Assembly (NCBI GenBank): GCA_002692725.1
Contig: NZLU01000039.1
Location: 248,001 to 312,000, forward strand
DNA from: Ponticaulis sp.
Lineage (GTDB): Bacteria > Pseudomonadota > Alphaproteobacteria > Caulobacterales > Hyphomonadaceae
Length of the DNA: 64,000 nt
Direction: 5' to 3'
The position numbers were made by a program, and so were the translations under genes. Every line of letters begins with the position of its first letter. The stretch's first letter is position 1. Below, piece after piece: positions 17,897 to 26,358 of the stretch. A model generated the notes under the pieces. The model searched no databases. It was not told the origin of the DNA and was given only the letters and a program-made list of their open reading frames with translations.

Positions 17897-18169
17897 ATGA
17901 GCTATGATGTCGGCCCTGGTGATCTGGTTTTGTGCGTGAACGCAGCCCCGAACCATGTAACGGGCGAGCCTGTTCCGCTGGTCGCAGGCGAAACTTACAC
18001 GGTTTATGATCTCTGGCTGTTCGCCTGTCCTTGCGGGCGCTCGGATGCGCTTTTGGATGTCGGCGTTGGTTTTGCCTGGTGCCAGTCGCGCTTTCGGCTT
18101 CTGCCCAAGCCCAAACTCAAGGCAAAGACGCGAGAACAGTCACGCCCCAAAGAAACAGAAAAGGTCTGA
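17897..18169 (+). CDS. Small conserved hypothetical protein
   Basis: A 90-residue cytoplasmic protein starting MSYDVGPGDLVLCVNAAP. The pattern 'GDLVLCV...LVAGETYTVYDL...ACPCG...W...RFRLLP' resembles small SH3-like proteins often found in alphaproteobacterial phages and gene-transfer agents; the last ~20 residues are a basic tail. Three Cys (in LVLCV and ACPCG) could hold a metal. Its stop codon lies inside the putA terminator hairpin. It follows dcd by 29 bases. Function unknown. Confidence 0.65.
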   Translation: MSYDVGPGDLVLCVNAAPNHVTGEPVPLVAGETYTVYDLWLFACPCGRSDALLDVGVGFAWCQSRFRLLPKPKLKAKTREQSRPKETEKV

Positions 18170-18186
18170 GGGCGAACCCTCAGACC
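18159..18186 (-). terminator. putA terminator
   Basis: On the minus strand a perfect 10-bp stem GGTCTGAGGG/CCCTCAGACC closes on a TTCG tetraloop and is followed by TTTTCTGTTTC, 7 bases after the putA stop. On the plus strand the same hairpin has no T-run. It contains the stop codon of the small convergent gene. Confidence 0.9.
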
Positions 18187-18193
18187 CAATCGA

Positions 18194-21100
18194 TTAATGC
18201 AAATTCAGAAGATCCGCATCGCCGCCCTGAGCGGCGGTGTTGACGGTGGTTGTCCGTTCAACCGCAAAGCGCTGCAGATAATGTGGTCCGCCAGCTTTCG
18301 GCCCCGTGCCTGAAAGACCCTCGCCACCAAATGGCTGCACACCGACAACGGCGCCAGTCATGGACCGGTTCACATAGGTATTGCCGACTTTCACCTTGGC
18401 CCGCACTTCTTTGGCGAAGCTTTCGAGACGCGAATGAATACCGAGCGTAAGGCCATAGCCTTTGCTTTCGAGGCGCTGACAGACCTTGTCCATCCGGTCC
18501 GGGTCATAGCGCACCACGTGCAGGATCGGGCCGAAGGTTTCGCGCGTAAGATTATCGATCGACTTCATCTCGATCAGGGTTGGCGCAAAGAAGGTGTTGC
18601 CTTCGGCTTCCTTGGCGAGCTCAACGCGCTTCAGGATTTTTGCATCCTTGCCGAGATTGTTGAGGTGATCTGAAAGCGTATCACGCGCTCCAGCATCGAT
18701 CACCGGACCCATATCCGTTGACGGCAGGGCCGGATCGCCAATACTCAATTCGTCCATCGCGCCCTTCAGGCCTTCGATCAGCATATCAGCTGTGTCATCG
18801 GGCAGGAAGGCGATCCGCAGGGCCGAACACCGCTGACCGGCAGAGCCGAAGGACGAATAGATGATGTCGTCAATCACCTGCTCACGAAGAGCGGTGGTGT
18901 CGACGAACATGGCGTTCATGCCGCCCGTTTCGGCGATCAGCGGCAGGATCGGACCTTCCCGGTGCGCGAGTGTCTGATGGATCAGACGCGCAACCTCGGT
19001 CGAGCCGGTGAAACACACGCCAGCCAGATCTTTGTGTTTGGTCAGCGGTGCGCCAATCGTTTCGCCATCACCTGGCAGAAGGTGTAGCACCTCCTTTGGA
19101 AGCCCAGCCTTTTGGAATAGTTTGACCGCTTCGCAGGCGATGAGAGACGTCTGCTCTGCAGGCTTGGCCACTACAGCATTCCCTGCGGCCAGAGCGGCGG
19201 CCAGTTGACCCGTGAAAATAGCCAGTGGAAAATTCCATGGGCTGATGCACACAAACACACCGCGGCCATGAAGGCTCAAATGGTTGGTTTCACCTGTTGG
19301 TCCGGGCAGGCGGACAGGCTGATTGAAATGTGTTTCTGCTTCATGGGCGTAATAGCGGCAGAAATCCACGGCCTCGCGGACCTCGGCAACGCCATCATTC
19401 AGGGTTTTACCGCCTTCACGGGCCATCAGAGCGATGAGGTTGGCCATATTGTCTTCAAGCGCCTGCCCCATGGCACGCAGAATGTCGGCGCGTTTCACGC
19501 CGCCTTCTGCATCCCAGCCGGGTTGCGCTTTCTTGGCGGCTTCAAAGGCCTTGTCGATATCCTTGGTTTCCGCCCAGCGGATGGTGCCCACCACATGGTC
19601 ATGATCGTGCGGGCAGACGACTTTGTGTTTGCCGCCAGTATGCTCCTTGCCAGAAATGATCGGACCACCGGAAAGCTTTGAGCCTTTATCGAGCGATTTG
19701 ACGGCGTCGGCGATTTCGTCCCGCTCGACTTTCCGTGTGAGGTCCATGCCTTTCGAATTGCGCCGGTCTCCGCCATAGAGCGCGCCCGGCTTGGCAATGC
19801 GGGGGTGGCGTTTCAGGCCAGCTTCAAGTTTCGAAATGCCGTCATAAACAACATCATCCACGGGCACATCCGGGTCGAGGAAGGTGTTCACAAAGGATGA
19901 GTTCGCGCCATTCTCCAGCAGGCGACGGACCAGATAAGGCAGGAGGTCGCGGTGACGGCCGACTGGGGCGTAAACCCGGACGCGGTGCGCCTCGCCAGCC
20001 GCTTTGTAAAGCGCTTCGCCCATGCCGTGCAGGCGCTGGAATTCATACTGTTCAACGCCGAGTTCTTCCGCCATCAGGCGCACAGCGGCCAGCGTGTGGG
20101 CGTTATGCGTTGCGATCTGCGGATAAATATTCGGTGCCGCTTCCATCAGGAGGCGGGCGCAATACAGATAGTTGAGGTCGGTGGCGTCCTTGGTTGTAAA
20201 GACGGGGAAGTCTTCAACGCCTTCGATCTGAGAATGCTTGATTTCCGTGTCCCAGTAAGCGCCTTTCACCAGACGCACCATCAGGCGCATGTCTGTGTCT
20301 TCTGCGAGCTTGCGCAGCTTGCGAACCACGTGTGGCGCGCGCTTCTGATAGGCCTGAATGGCCATGCCGAGGCCTTTCCAGCCTTTCAGCGAAGGCTCAT
20401 GGGCCAGGCGGTCGATAATCTCCATCTGGAGGACAAGGCGATCGGCTTCCTCTGCATCGAGACAGAGGTGAATGCCGCGGCGATTGGCCATTTCGCAAAG
20501 CTCGAGCACGCGCGGATAAAGCTCCTCCATCACGCGGTCTTCGTGATAGATGTCGTATTTGGCGTGGAGCGCGGAGAGTTTGACCGAAACGCCGTTCTCA
20601 AGCTCTGGCGGATGCCCTTCTGTGGCATCGTCAATCGAGCGGATCGAAGTTTTGTAGGCTTCCATATACCGGTCAGCATCGGCCGCGGTGCGCGCACCTT
20701 CGCCAAGCATATCAAATGAGAAATGCGCGGCTTCGTCTTCGCGGATCATCTTCTTGCCGCGCTTGATTGCGGCTTCGACCGTGCGGCCGAGGACGAATTG
20801 TTCGCCCATAATCCGCATGGCCTGCATCATGGCGGCGCGGATGACCGGCTCGCCGCTCTCACGGACGAGGCTCTGAACGAATTTCGCCGGACTGCGGACA
20901 GCGTCAGCAGATGGACCGAGAACGCGACCGGTCAGCATCAGGCCCCAGGTGGAGGCATTGACCAGCCAGCTTTCAGATTGGTTGAGGTGAGACGACCAGT
21001 CGCCAGACCGGATTTTCTCGGCAATCAGATCGTCGCGTGTTTCTGCATCCGGGACACGGATGAGCGCTTCGGCCAGACACATCAGAGAGATGCCTTCCTG

Positions 21101-21331
21101 ATTGGAGAGGCCAAACTCTTCGAGGAAGCTTTCCATCATGCCTTTGCGGCGGGCATTCTGGCGCGCTGTGAGAACGATCTCCTGACCGATCCTGACTGCT
21201 TCCTTGCGCTGTCCCTCGCTGAGCGGCGTCGCGTCCAGAACCGAACTGACAACCTCCTCTTCAGGGGCGAATTTGTACTGGTCGATTTCGTTCCAGTCGA
21301 GCGTAGAAAGGGTCTTCATATCGTCAGGCAT
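18194..21331 (-). CDS. putA: Bifunctional proline dehydrogenase / glutamate-semialdehyde dehydrogenase
   Basis: 1045 residues oxidising proline to glutamate in two steps. The FAD-dependent PRODH barrel comes first (ENGVSVKLSALHAKYD, RLVKGAYWDTEIK, YEFQRLHGMGE), then the NAD-dependent aldehyde dehydrogenase (CISPWNFPLAIFTGQ, AETGGMNAMFV, and catalytic Cys in GSAGQRCSALR). The N-terminus lacks a ribbon-helix-helix domain, so unlike E. coli PutA it should not repress its own gene. The start is supported by GGAGGAACT directly before the ATG. A SARP-hydrolase fusion gene lies 133 bases upstream on the same strand. Confidence 0.96.
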   Translation of the reverse strand: MPDDMKTLSTLDWNEIDQYKFAPEEEVVSSVLDATPLSEGQRKEAVRIGQEIVLTARQNARRKGMMESFLEEFGLSNQEGISLMCLAEALIRVPDAETRDDLIAEKIRSGDWSSHLNQSESWLVNASTWGLMLTGRVLGPSADAVRSPAKFVQSLVRESGEPVIRAAMMQAMRIMGEQFVLGRTVEAAIKRGKKMIREDEAAHFSFDMLGEGARTAADADRYMEAYKTSIRSIDDATEGHPPELENGVSVKLSALHAKYDIYHEDRVMEELYPRVLELCEMANRRGIHLCLDAEEADRLVLQMEIIDRLAHEPSLKGWKGLGMAIQAYQKRAPHVVRKLRKLAEDTDMRLMVRLVKGAYWDTEIKHSQIEGVEDFPVFTTKDATDLNYLYCARLLMEAAPNIYPQIATHNAHTLAAVRLMAEELGVEQYEFQRLHGMGEALYKAAGEAHRVRVYAPVGRHRDLLPYLVRRLLENGANSSFVNTFLDPDVPVDDVVYDGISKLEAGLKRHPRIAKPGALYGGDRRNSKGMDLTRKVERDEIADAVKSLDKGSKLSGGPIISGKEHTGGKHKVVCPHDHDHVVGTIRWAETKDIDKAFEAAKKAQPGWDAEGGVKRADILRAMGQALEDNMANLIALMAREGGKTLNDGVAEVREAVDFCRYYAHEAETHFNQPVRLPGPTGETNHLSLHGRGVFVCISPWNFPLAIFTGQLAAALAAGNAVVAKPAEQTSLIACEAVKLFQKAGLPKEVLHLLPGDGETIGAPLTKHKDLAGVCFTGSTEVARLIHQTLAHREGPILPLIAETGGMNAMFVDTTALREQVIDDIIYSSFGSAGQRCSALRIAFLPDDTADMLIEGLKGAMDELSIGDPALPSTDMGPVIDAGARDTLSDHLNNLGKDAKILKRVELAKEAEGNTFFAPTLIEMKSIDNLTRETFGPILHVVRYDPDRMDKVCQRLESKGYGLTLGIHSRLESFAKEVRAKVKVGNTYVNRSMTGAVVGVQPFGGEGLSGTGPKAGGPHYLQRFAVERTTTVNTAAQGGDADLLNLH

Positions 21332-21464
21332 AGTTCCTCCATTGATAGTTACCTTGCCCCGACCATAAAGGACTTCAAGGGCTCAACGCCTGACTTCGCA
21401 AAAATGTTGCGTATGCGGTCGCATTGGTCGTTACCTGCCGCCTCAATTACCGGTTTCCGGAGGA

Positions 21465-23063
21465 CTATTCCGCCAGAAACTGAGAAATCGCATTAACAAA
21501 TTCCTGGGAGGCCGGTTCGTCCTCCAGCAGAAGATGATTGGCGCTTTCCAGCGTCACGAGCCTCGCCTTCGGGATGTCGGCGGCCATTCGGCGCGCCGTC
21601 GTCCACGGGATTCGTTGATCATTCCGCGAGTGCAGAATGAGGGTCGGAACGGCCAGATCACCAAGCAAATGCCCGACATCTATATCGCCGAAGGCGGACA
21701 GAAAACGTGCCGCGTTTTCAGCCGACGTTGTCTGACGCTGGAAATCGTCAAACCAACAGAGCTGGGCCGGGCTGGCACCAGGCATGAAAGTGGTCGAGAA
21801 GATATGACGATAGGCCGGGTTTTCGCTCCCCCAGCCGGTCTTTACGAGAGTCATCACCGCCTCCCGCTCAGCGAGTTGTTCGGCAGATGACGTCTTTCGC
21901 CAGCCTTGCGGATAACCGCCAAAAAGGATGAGCTTTGAGACGCGATGCGGATGCTTGCGCGCATATTCTATGGAGACAGCAGCCCCTTGTGAGATGCCGA
22001 GTAGAGGGAAACGTTCAAGCCCCATGGCGTCAACCACGGCTTCGAGATCCGACACAAAAGCGGCTTGGGATATTTCCGGTACATCCCAGTCTGAAAGCCC
22101 ATTTCCGCGTTCATCATAGCGGATAAAGGTGTGGTTTTCGGCGAGCGCGCGAAAAAGCGGGCTCCAGATCGGCGCATTCCAGTCGAGCTCAAGGTGGGTG
22201 AGCCAGTTTGCAGCCTTCACAAGTGGAGGGCCCGACCCAACCGAAGCATAGGCAATCGAGACTCCATCCTGTGTCTTGCAGAACCGGATATCCTGATCGG
22301 GCATGCGGGCGGTTTCAGCGGTTTCGGTGGGTTCCGCCAATTCTGTGACCTGAGCCGTGGCGGATGGGCTCTGATCCACCGGCACGAAATCCATATCCGC
22401 GTCGCGAAATCTGTCTATGAACTCGGTTCTCATCGCACTGAATTCTCTACGACGCTTGAGGCGCTTCAGGCTGATCAGCAAGGCGTTTGCAGCTGACATG
22501 GAATAGGGCGAGTGCTCAGACCAGTTCTGTGCAAAGGCAAGCCGTTCATCCGGCGTCAGGTCAGGATGATTGATGACTTTGGTGGAATGCGTGTCCACAA
22601 ATTTGCGGATCTTTTCGCGCTCGGACCGGAGCCATAGCGTGTAGGTCGAGTGTTCGGGGAGTTCCAGGCCTTCGAGCAATAATTGCGTATTCAGATAATC
22701 CAGCGCGGCCTTGATATCTTCGATCGAGGAGTCGTCGCTCGAAATGATTTCCATCTTCTCATGAAGGTCAATCGACATGGTGGCATGATCAATGAAGACT
22801 CGTTCCCGATCCGCCTTAAGGCGTTCGGTCTCACTATCATTGAAGATCTGTCTGATCTTGGAGAGTGACCAGCGCAAAGCCCCTTTGGGGTCATCCGGAA
22901 CATCCCAGAAGACTTCGGTCAGATGGTCGCGTCGCTGTGTCGAACGAGAGGTGAGCAGCACGCCCATGAGCGCCCGTGTCTTTTTCGAGCTTGGAAGACT
23001 TAATGGCGTTTCGTCGCGCGAAACGGTGAAATCTCCCAAAATTCTTGCCTTCAATAAAGACAC
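21465..23063 (-). CDS. SARP/BTAD-like transcription factor fused to an alpha/beta hydrolase
   Basis: 532 residues, GTG start. Residues 1-95 (LLKARILGDFTVSRDETPLS, SSKKTRALMGVLL) fit the winged-helix DNA-binding domain of SARP/BTAD regulators, and 95-220 a helical BTAD-like region. After a linker (225-255) residues 258-532 form a complete alpha/beta hydrolase with nucleophile Ser358 in GISQG, Asp482 in HSRNDQRIP and His510 in SANHLL. The triad is intact, so the domain may be catalytic or may sense a small ester or lactone. It reads toward putA 133 bases away; regulating putA is possible but unproven. Confidence 0.88.
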   Translation of the reverse strand: MSLLKARILGDFTVSRDETPLSLPSSKKTRALMGVLLTSRSTQRRDHLTEVFWDVPDDPKGALRWSLSKIRQIFNDSETERLKADRERVFIDHATMSIDLHEKMEIISSDDSSIEDIKAALDYLNTQLLLEGLELPEHSTYTLWLRSEREKIRKFVDTHSTKVINHPDLTPDERLAFAQNWSEHSPYSMSAANALLISLKRLKRRREFSAMRTEFIDRFRDADMDFVPVDQSPSATAQVTELAEPTETAETARMPDQDIRFCKTQDGVSIAYASVGSGPPLVKAANWLTHLELDWNAPIWSPLFRALAENHTFIRYDERGNGLSDWDVPEISQAAFVSDLEAVVDAMGLERFPLLGISQGAAVSIEYARKHPHRVSKLILFGGYPQGWRKTSSAEQLAEREAVMTLVKTGWGSENPAYRHIFSTTFMPGASPAQLCWFDDFQRQTTSAENAARFLSAFGDIDVGHLLGDLAVPTLILHSRNDQRIPWTTARRMAADIPKARLVTLESANHLLLEDEPASQEFVNAISQFLAE

Positions 23064-23203
23064 GCTTCTCGATCCTCAAAATCTATAGAAAAAATATGCT
23101 GCGGAAAATTCAACGCTGTCTCAAACGCACAGTCACACGCAGGGATATCATACCGTCGACATCCGCCGGATAACCCGGCTCAACTATATGAAGGAAGTCT
23201 ACG

Positions 23204-23500
23204 ATGAAAACTCAATTCTTTGCTCTGGTATTTGCTGGTGTCGCTTTTCTCCCTGCTGCGCAGGCTGAAACAAAATTCAAATTCGAATTTGGTTATGACC
23301 ATGATGAGCTGGTGACCGAAGAAGGCCGCTCTGAACTGGTCGCGCGTTTGTATGAGCAAGTCGAAGGGGCCTGCTCGATGGATATGAAGTATTCTATCCT
23401 GCGCGACCGTTTTGTCATCCGTAATTGCGTGAAGACCACCATGCAAACCACGCTTGAGCAGCTCGATGCCGCTGCGGAGCGTCAATTCGCAAACCGATAA
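23204..23500 (+). CDS. UrcA family secreted protein
   Basis: A 98-residue exported protein with signal peptide MKTQFFALVFAGVAFLPAAQA. The mature part has a pair of Cys (ACSMDM and RNCVKTT) likely to be disulfide-bonded and the short helix pattern of UrcA proteins, which are common in Caulobacterales and sphingomonads. The upstream GAAGGAAG supports the start. The molecular role of UrcA proteins is not known to me. A strong terminator follows. Confidence 0.8.
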   Translation: MKTQFFALVFAGVAFLPAAQAETKFKFEFGYDHDELVTEEGRSELVARLYEQVEGACSMDMKYSILRDRFVIRNCVKTTMQTTLEQLDAAAERQFANR

Positions 23501-23546
23501 TTGAGACCTCCAGTGCAATGTGTTGCCCCGCATTGCCTGTCCCAGA

Positions 23547-23581
23547 GCGAGCCAGTCCTGTCCCCGGGGCTGGCTCGTTTT
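23547..23581 (+). terminator. Rho-independent terminator after UrcA gene
   Basis: Stem CGAGCCAG (23548-23555) with CTGGCTCG (23570-23577), loop TCCTGTCCCCGGGG, followed by TTTTCGTG. Confidence 0.88.
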
Positions 23582-23688
23582 CGTGTTTACGGCGATCTGG
23601 GCCTATCAGACTGCCTTGCTTTTGGCGTCATGTTTTGAAAAACCTTGTCTCGCGCTGATCCGATGGCGCGCGTCAGGAGTTATCCCGC

Positions 23689-24783
23689 ATGAAAATCATG
23701 CTGATCACAGATGCATGGCACCCACAGGTGAACGGCGTGGTGCGCACGTTAAACCGTGTCATCGAAGAGTGCGAAGCCATGGGACACGAGTTCGAAATCG
23801 TCTCACCTAATGATGGCTTCAAAACCGTACCTCTGCCCACTTACAGTGAAATTCAGCTGGCGATTGGCGCGCGCAAGCAGATTGAAGAGCGATTTCACGA
23901 GTTCGAGCCCGAGGCCGTCCACATTGCGACAGAAGGCACACTTGGTATGGCGGGTCGCTCCATGTGTCTCAAGAACAAGATGCCCTTCACAACCAGCTAT
24001 CACACGCGATTTCCGGAATACGTGTCTGCGCGCGTGCCCGTGCCACTGAGCTGGGGCTATTCCTTCATGAAATGGTTTCACCGGTATTCAGGCCATATCA
24101 TGGTTGCCACCGCCAGTATGCGCGAAGAGCTGGAGTCCCGAGGCTTTGGTAATGTTGTTGCCTGGTCGCGCGGCGTGGATACCGAGCTGTTTCACCCGGA
24201 CAAGCGTACGACAATGCCGGATCCCTATGAGGGGATGGAGCGCCCGATTTTCCTCAATGTCGGCCGCGTCGCGGTTGAGAAAAATATCGAAGCGTTCGTT
24301 GAACTTGATCTGCCCGGCACGCGTGTCGTGGTCGGCGATGGACCACAGCGCGAGGAACTCGAAAAGAAATATCCGCATGTCAAGTTTCTTGGCGCGAAAT
24401 TCGGAGACGAGTTGGCGGCCTGTTTTGCCCATTCCGACGTGTTCGTCTTCCCAAGCCTGACCGACACATTCGGGCTTGTCATCCTTGAGGCCATGGCAAC
24501 AGGCACGCCAGTGGCCGGCTATGAAGTGCCCGGGCCGAAAGATCTGATCCCCGGATCGAATGCCGGTGCGATTTCGGATGACCTGAAAGCTGCAGCGATG
24601 GAATGCCTGGATATCGATCGCGCCACGTGCCGGACTTATGCCGAAGGCTATTCCTGGACGGCTTGCGCTGAGACCTTCGTTACCAATCTTGAGCCGTTGC
24701 CGGTTCCGGAACGCCGCCGTTTCTGGAAGCGCCTGCGTCGACTCCGTCGTCGTGAACAGCGCGATCAGGAAAGCGTACTTTAA
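23689..24783 (+). CDS. Glycosyltransferase family 4 (GT-B) protein
   Basis: 364 residues. The N-terminal Rossmann half starts ITDAWHPQVNGVVRTLN, the typical acceptor-side motif of lipid glucosyl/mannosyltransferases of the GT4 group. The donor half has FLNVGRVAVEKNIEAF, VVGDGP and the E-x7-E motif in PSLTDTFGLVILEAMATGTPV. The C-terminus is a strongly basic tail (RRRFWKRLRRLRRRE), likely to bind anionic lipid. Glycosylation of diacylglycerol or a lipid acceptor at the inner membrane is the best guess. It is 5 bases upstream of the first YitT gene, so probably co-transcribed. Confidence 0.88.
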   Translation: MKIMLITDAWHPQVNGVVRTLNRVIEECEAMGHEFEIVSPNDGFKTVPLPTYSEIQLAIGARKQIEERFHEFEPEAVHIATEGTLGMAGRSMCLKNKMPFTTSYHTRFPEYVSARVPVPLSWGYSFMKWFHRYSGHIMVATASMREELESRGFGNVVAWSRGVDTELFHPDKRTTMPDPYEGMERPIFLNVGRVAVEKNIEAFVELDLPGTRVVVGDGPQREELEKKYPHVKFLGAKFGDELAACFAHSDVFVFPSLTDTFGLVILEAMATGTPVAGYEVPGPKDLIPGSNAGAISDDLKAAAMECLDIDRATCRTYAEGYSWTACAETFVTNLEPLPVPERRRFWKRLRRLRRREQRDQESVL

Positions 24784-24788
24784 GAGAC

Positions 24789-25415
24789 ATGGCGATGACG
24801 GAAAAGTCTGACGCAGAGGCTGATCTGCAGCACAAACCGTATGAAGATGCCTTTGCCGTGGTGTTCGGGGCATTCTTCCTTGGCCTGGCGGTGGTGTTCT
24901 TCGAATATGCTGAACTGATCACGGGCGGAATTTCCGGCCTGTCGTTGGTCCTCTCCTATGCGACCCCTGTCGCGTTCGGGCTTTATTTTCTGGTGCTCAA
25001 TCTGCCGTTTTACGTTCTGGCGATTGTTCGCATGGGATGGCGGTTCACGCTGAAAACCGTGATCGCCGTCGCGATTGTCGCTGTCTTCCCGGACCTTGTT
25101 CCGGAATGGCTGGTCATTCAGGAGCTGCATCCGGGGTTTGCGGCCTTTACCGCAGGCGCGCTCGCGGCCACTGGACTGATTATCCTGTTGCGCCATGGCG
25201 CAGGGATTGGCGGGTTCAGCATTCTTGCGCAATTCCTGCAGGCGAAAGGCCTGGTCCGCGCGGGCTGGTTCCTTCTGATTGTGGACCTTCTTATTCTGGC
25301 GGGCGCGGTCTTTGTTCTGCCAGTTATGAATTTGATCTGGTCGGTGCTGGGCGCCGTGGTCATGAATGTGGTGATTGGCATTAATCACCGACCCGGGCGT
25401 TATTTCGGAAATTAA
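24789..25415 (+). CDS. YitT family membrane protein (copy 1)
   Basis: 208 residues with five to six hydrophobic helices. Characteristic segments are LITGGISGLSLVLSY, HGAGIGGFSILAQFLQ and INHRPGRYFGN. YitT proteins (DUF161) are inner-membrane proteins of unknown transport function. It is a close paralogue of the gene 150 bases downstream, sharing the RMGWRFT and LVIQELHP segments and the terminal HRPGRYFG motif. The C-terminal soluble DUF2179 domain of Bacillus YitT is absent. Confidence 0.88.
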   Translation: MAMTEKSDAEADLQHKPYEDAFAVVFGAFFLGLAVVFFEYAELITGGISGLSLVLSYATPVAFGLYFLVLNLPFYVLAIVRMGWRFTLKTVIAVAIVAVFPDLVPEWLVIQELHPGFAAFTAGALAATGLIILLRHGAGIGGFSILAQFLQAKGLVRAGWFLLIVDLLILAGAVFVLPVMNLIWSVLGAVVMNVVIGINHRPGRYFGN

Positions 25416-25449
25416 CCCAGGTCAGCGAAAGTGCCCAACTAGAGCACAA

Positions 25450-25493
25450 CCGCCGCCTGAGCGAGCGGCGGGAGCCGTATCAGTATGGCTTTT
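25450..25493 (+). terminator. Two adjacent hairpins between the YitT genes
   Basis: First stem CCGCCGC/GCGGCGG (25450-25456, 25465-25471), then AGCCGTA/TATGGCT (25473-25479, 25484-25490) on a TCAG loop followed by TTTCG. Probably an intra-cluster terminator or attenuator before the second YitT gene. Confidence 0.6.
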
Positions 25494-25568
25494 CGTAAAA
25501 TGCTTGTTCCCGAGGCGAATTTCGCTCAATAACGGCCGGGTGGGTGCAATAAGCTGCCGGGGCGCGAT

Positions 25569-26213
25569 GTGACAGACGAAAATTCTACCGAAGTGATGGC
25601 GCCGCCAACCTCTTATCCGGATGTGCGTCACAAATGGTATGAAGACCTTCTCGCCGTGGCCTTCGGCACGCTTTTCATCGGCATGGGCATCGTCTTCTAT
25701 TCGCATGCTCAGCTGATTACAGGCGGGATTTCAGGCTTGGCGCTGGTTCTCTCCTATATGACGAAATTCGAATTCGGCCTGTTTTTCTTCCTGCTGAATA
25801 TTCCGTTCTATGCGCTGGCGATCTGGCGCATGGGCTGGCGCTTCACCACCAAAACTGTCCTGGCGGTGGCGATCGTTTCGCTGTTTCCCGACTTCGTGCC
25901 GCGATGGCTGGTTATTCAGGAACTGCACCCAGTTTTCGCTGCAATTTTTGGGGGCACACTGGTAGCCATGGGCATGATCGCCCTGTTCCGGCATGGCTCA
26001 GGGATTGGTGGAGTCAGCATTCTGGCGCACTTCCTTCAGGAAAAGGGGCTGATGCGCGCGGGATGGTTTCTGCTGGCCATCGACCTCTGCATTCTTGCAT
26101 TTGGTATTTTGGCCGTTCCGTTACAGAATTTGTTGTATTCAGTGATTGGTGCGGTCGTAATGAACGTCTTTGTCGCCATGAATCACCGCCCGGGGCGCTA
26201 TTTCGGAAAATAG
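25569..26213 (+). CDS. YitT family membrane protein (copy 2)
   Basis: 214 residues, GTG start. It has the same layout as copy 1 with a longer hydrophilic N-terminus (MTDENSTEVMAPPTSYPDVR). The conserved LITGGISGLALVLSY, HGSGIGGVSILAHFLQ and MNHRPGRYFGK are present. The tandem pair probably arose by duplication and then diverged, mostly in the membrane helices. Substrate and function are unknown. Confidence 0.87.
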   Translation: MTDENSTEVMAPPTSYPDVRHKWYEDLLAVAFGTLFIGMGIVFYSHAQLITGGISGLALVLSYMTKFEFGLFFFLLNIPFYALAIWRMGWRFTTKTVLAVAIVSLFPDFVPRWLVIQELHPVFAAIFGGTLVAMGMIALFRHGSGIGGVSILAHFLQEKGLMRAGWFLLAIDLCILAFGILAVPLQNLLYSVIGAVVMNVFVAMNHRPGRYFGK

Positions 26214-26358
26214 CCTCTCCGTCATTTCGCCAGACAAGCGAGAGAAACACACAAACTTGTATTGACTCTTTGTCATTTCGGCATTGGATTCACGGCGTCG
26301 CTCAGCCTTGGAGCTGAGCCTGACTTCGATAACGAAGCTGATCCTTGAGGGAGGAAAT

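Noticed and set aside
19952-20719. 255-codon plus-strand frame opposite putA
   Set aside because: It lies wholly inside the PRODH part of putA and has the composition of an antisense frame; no motif was recognised.
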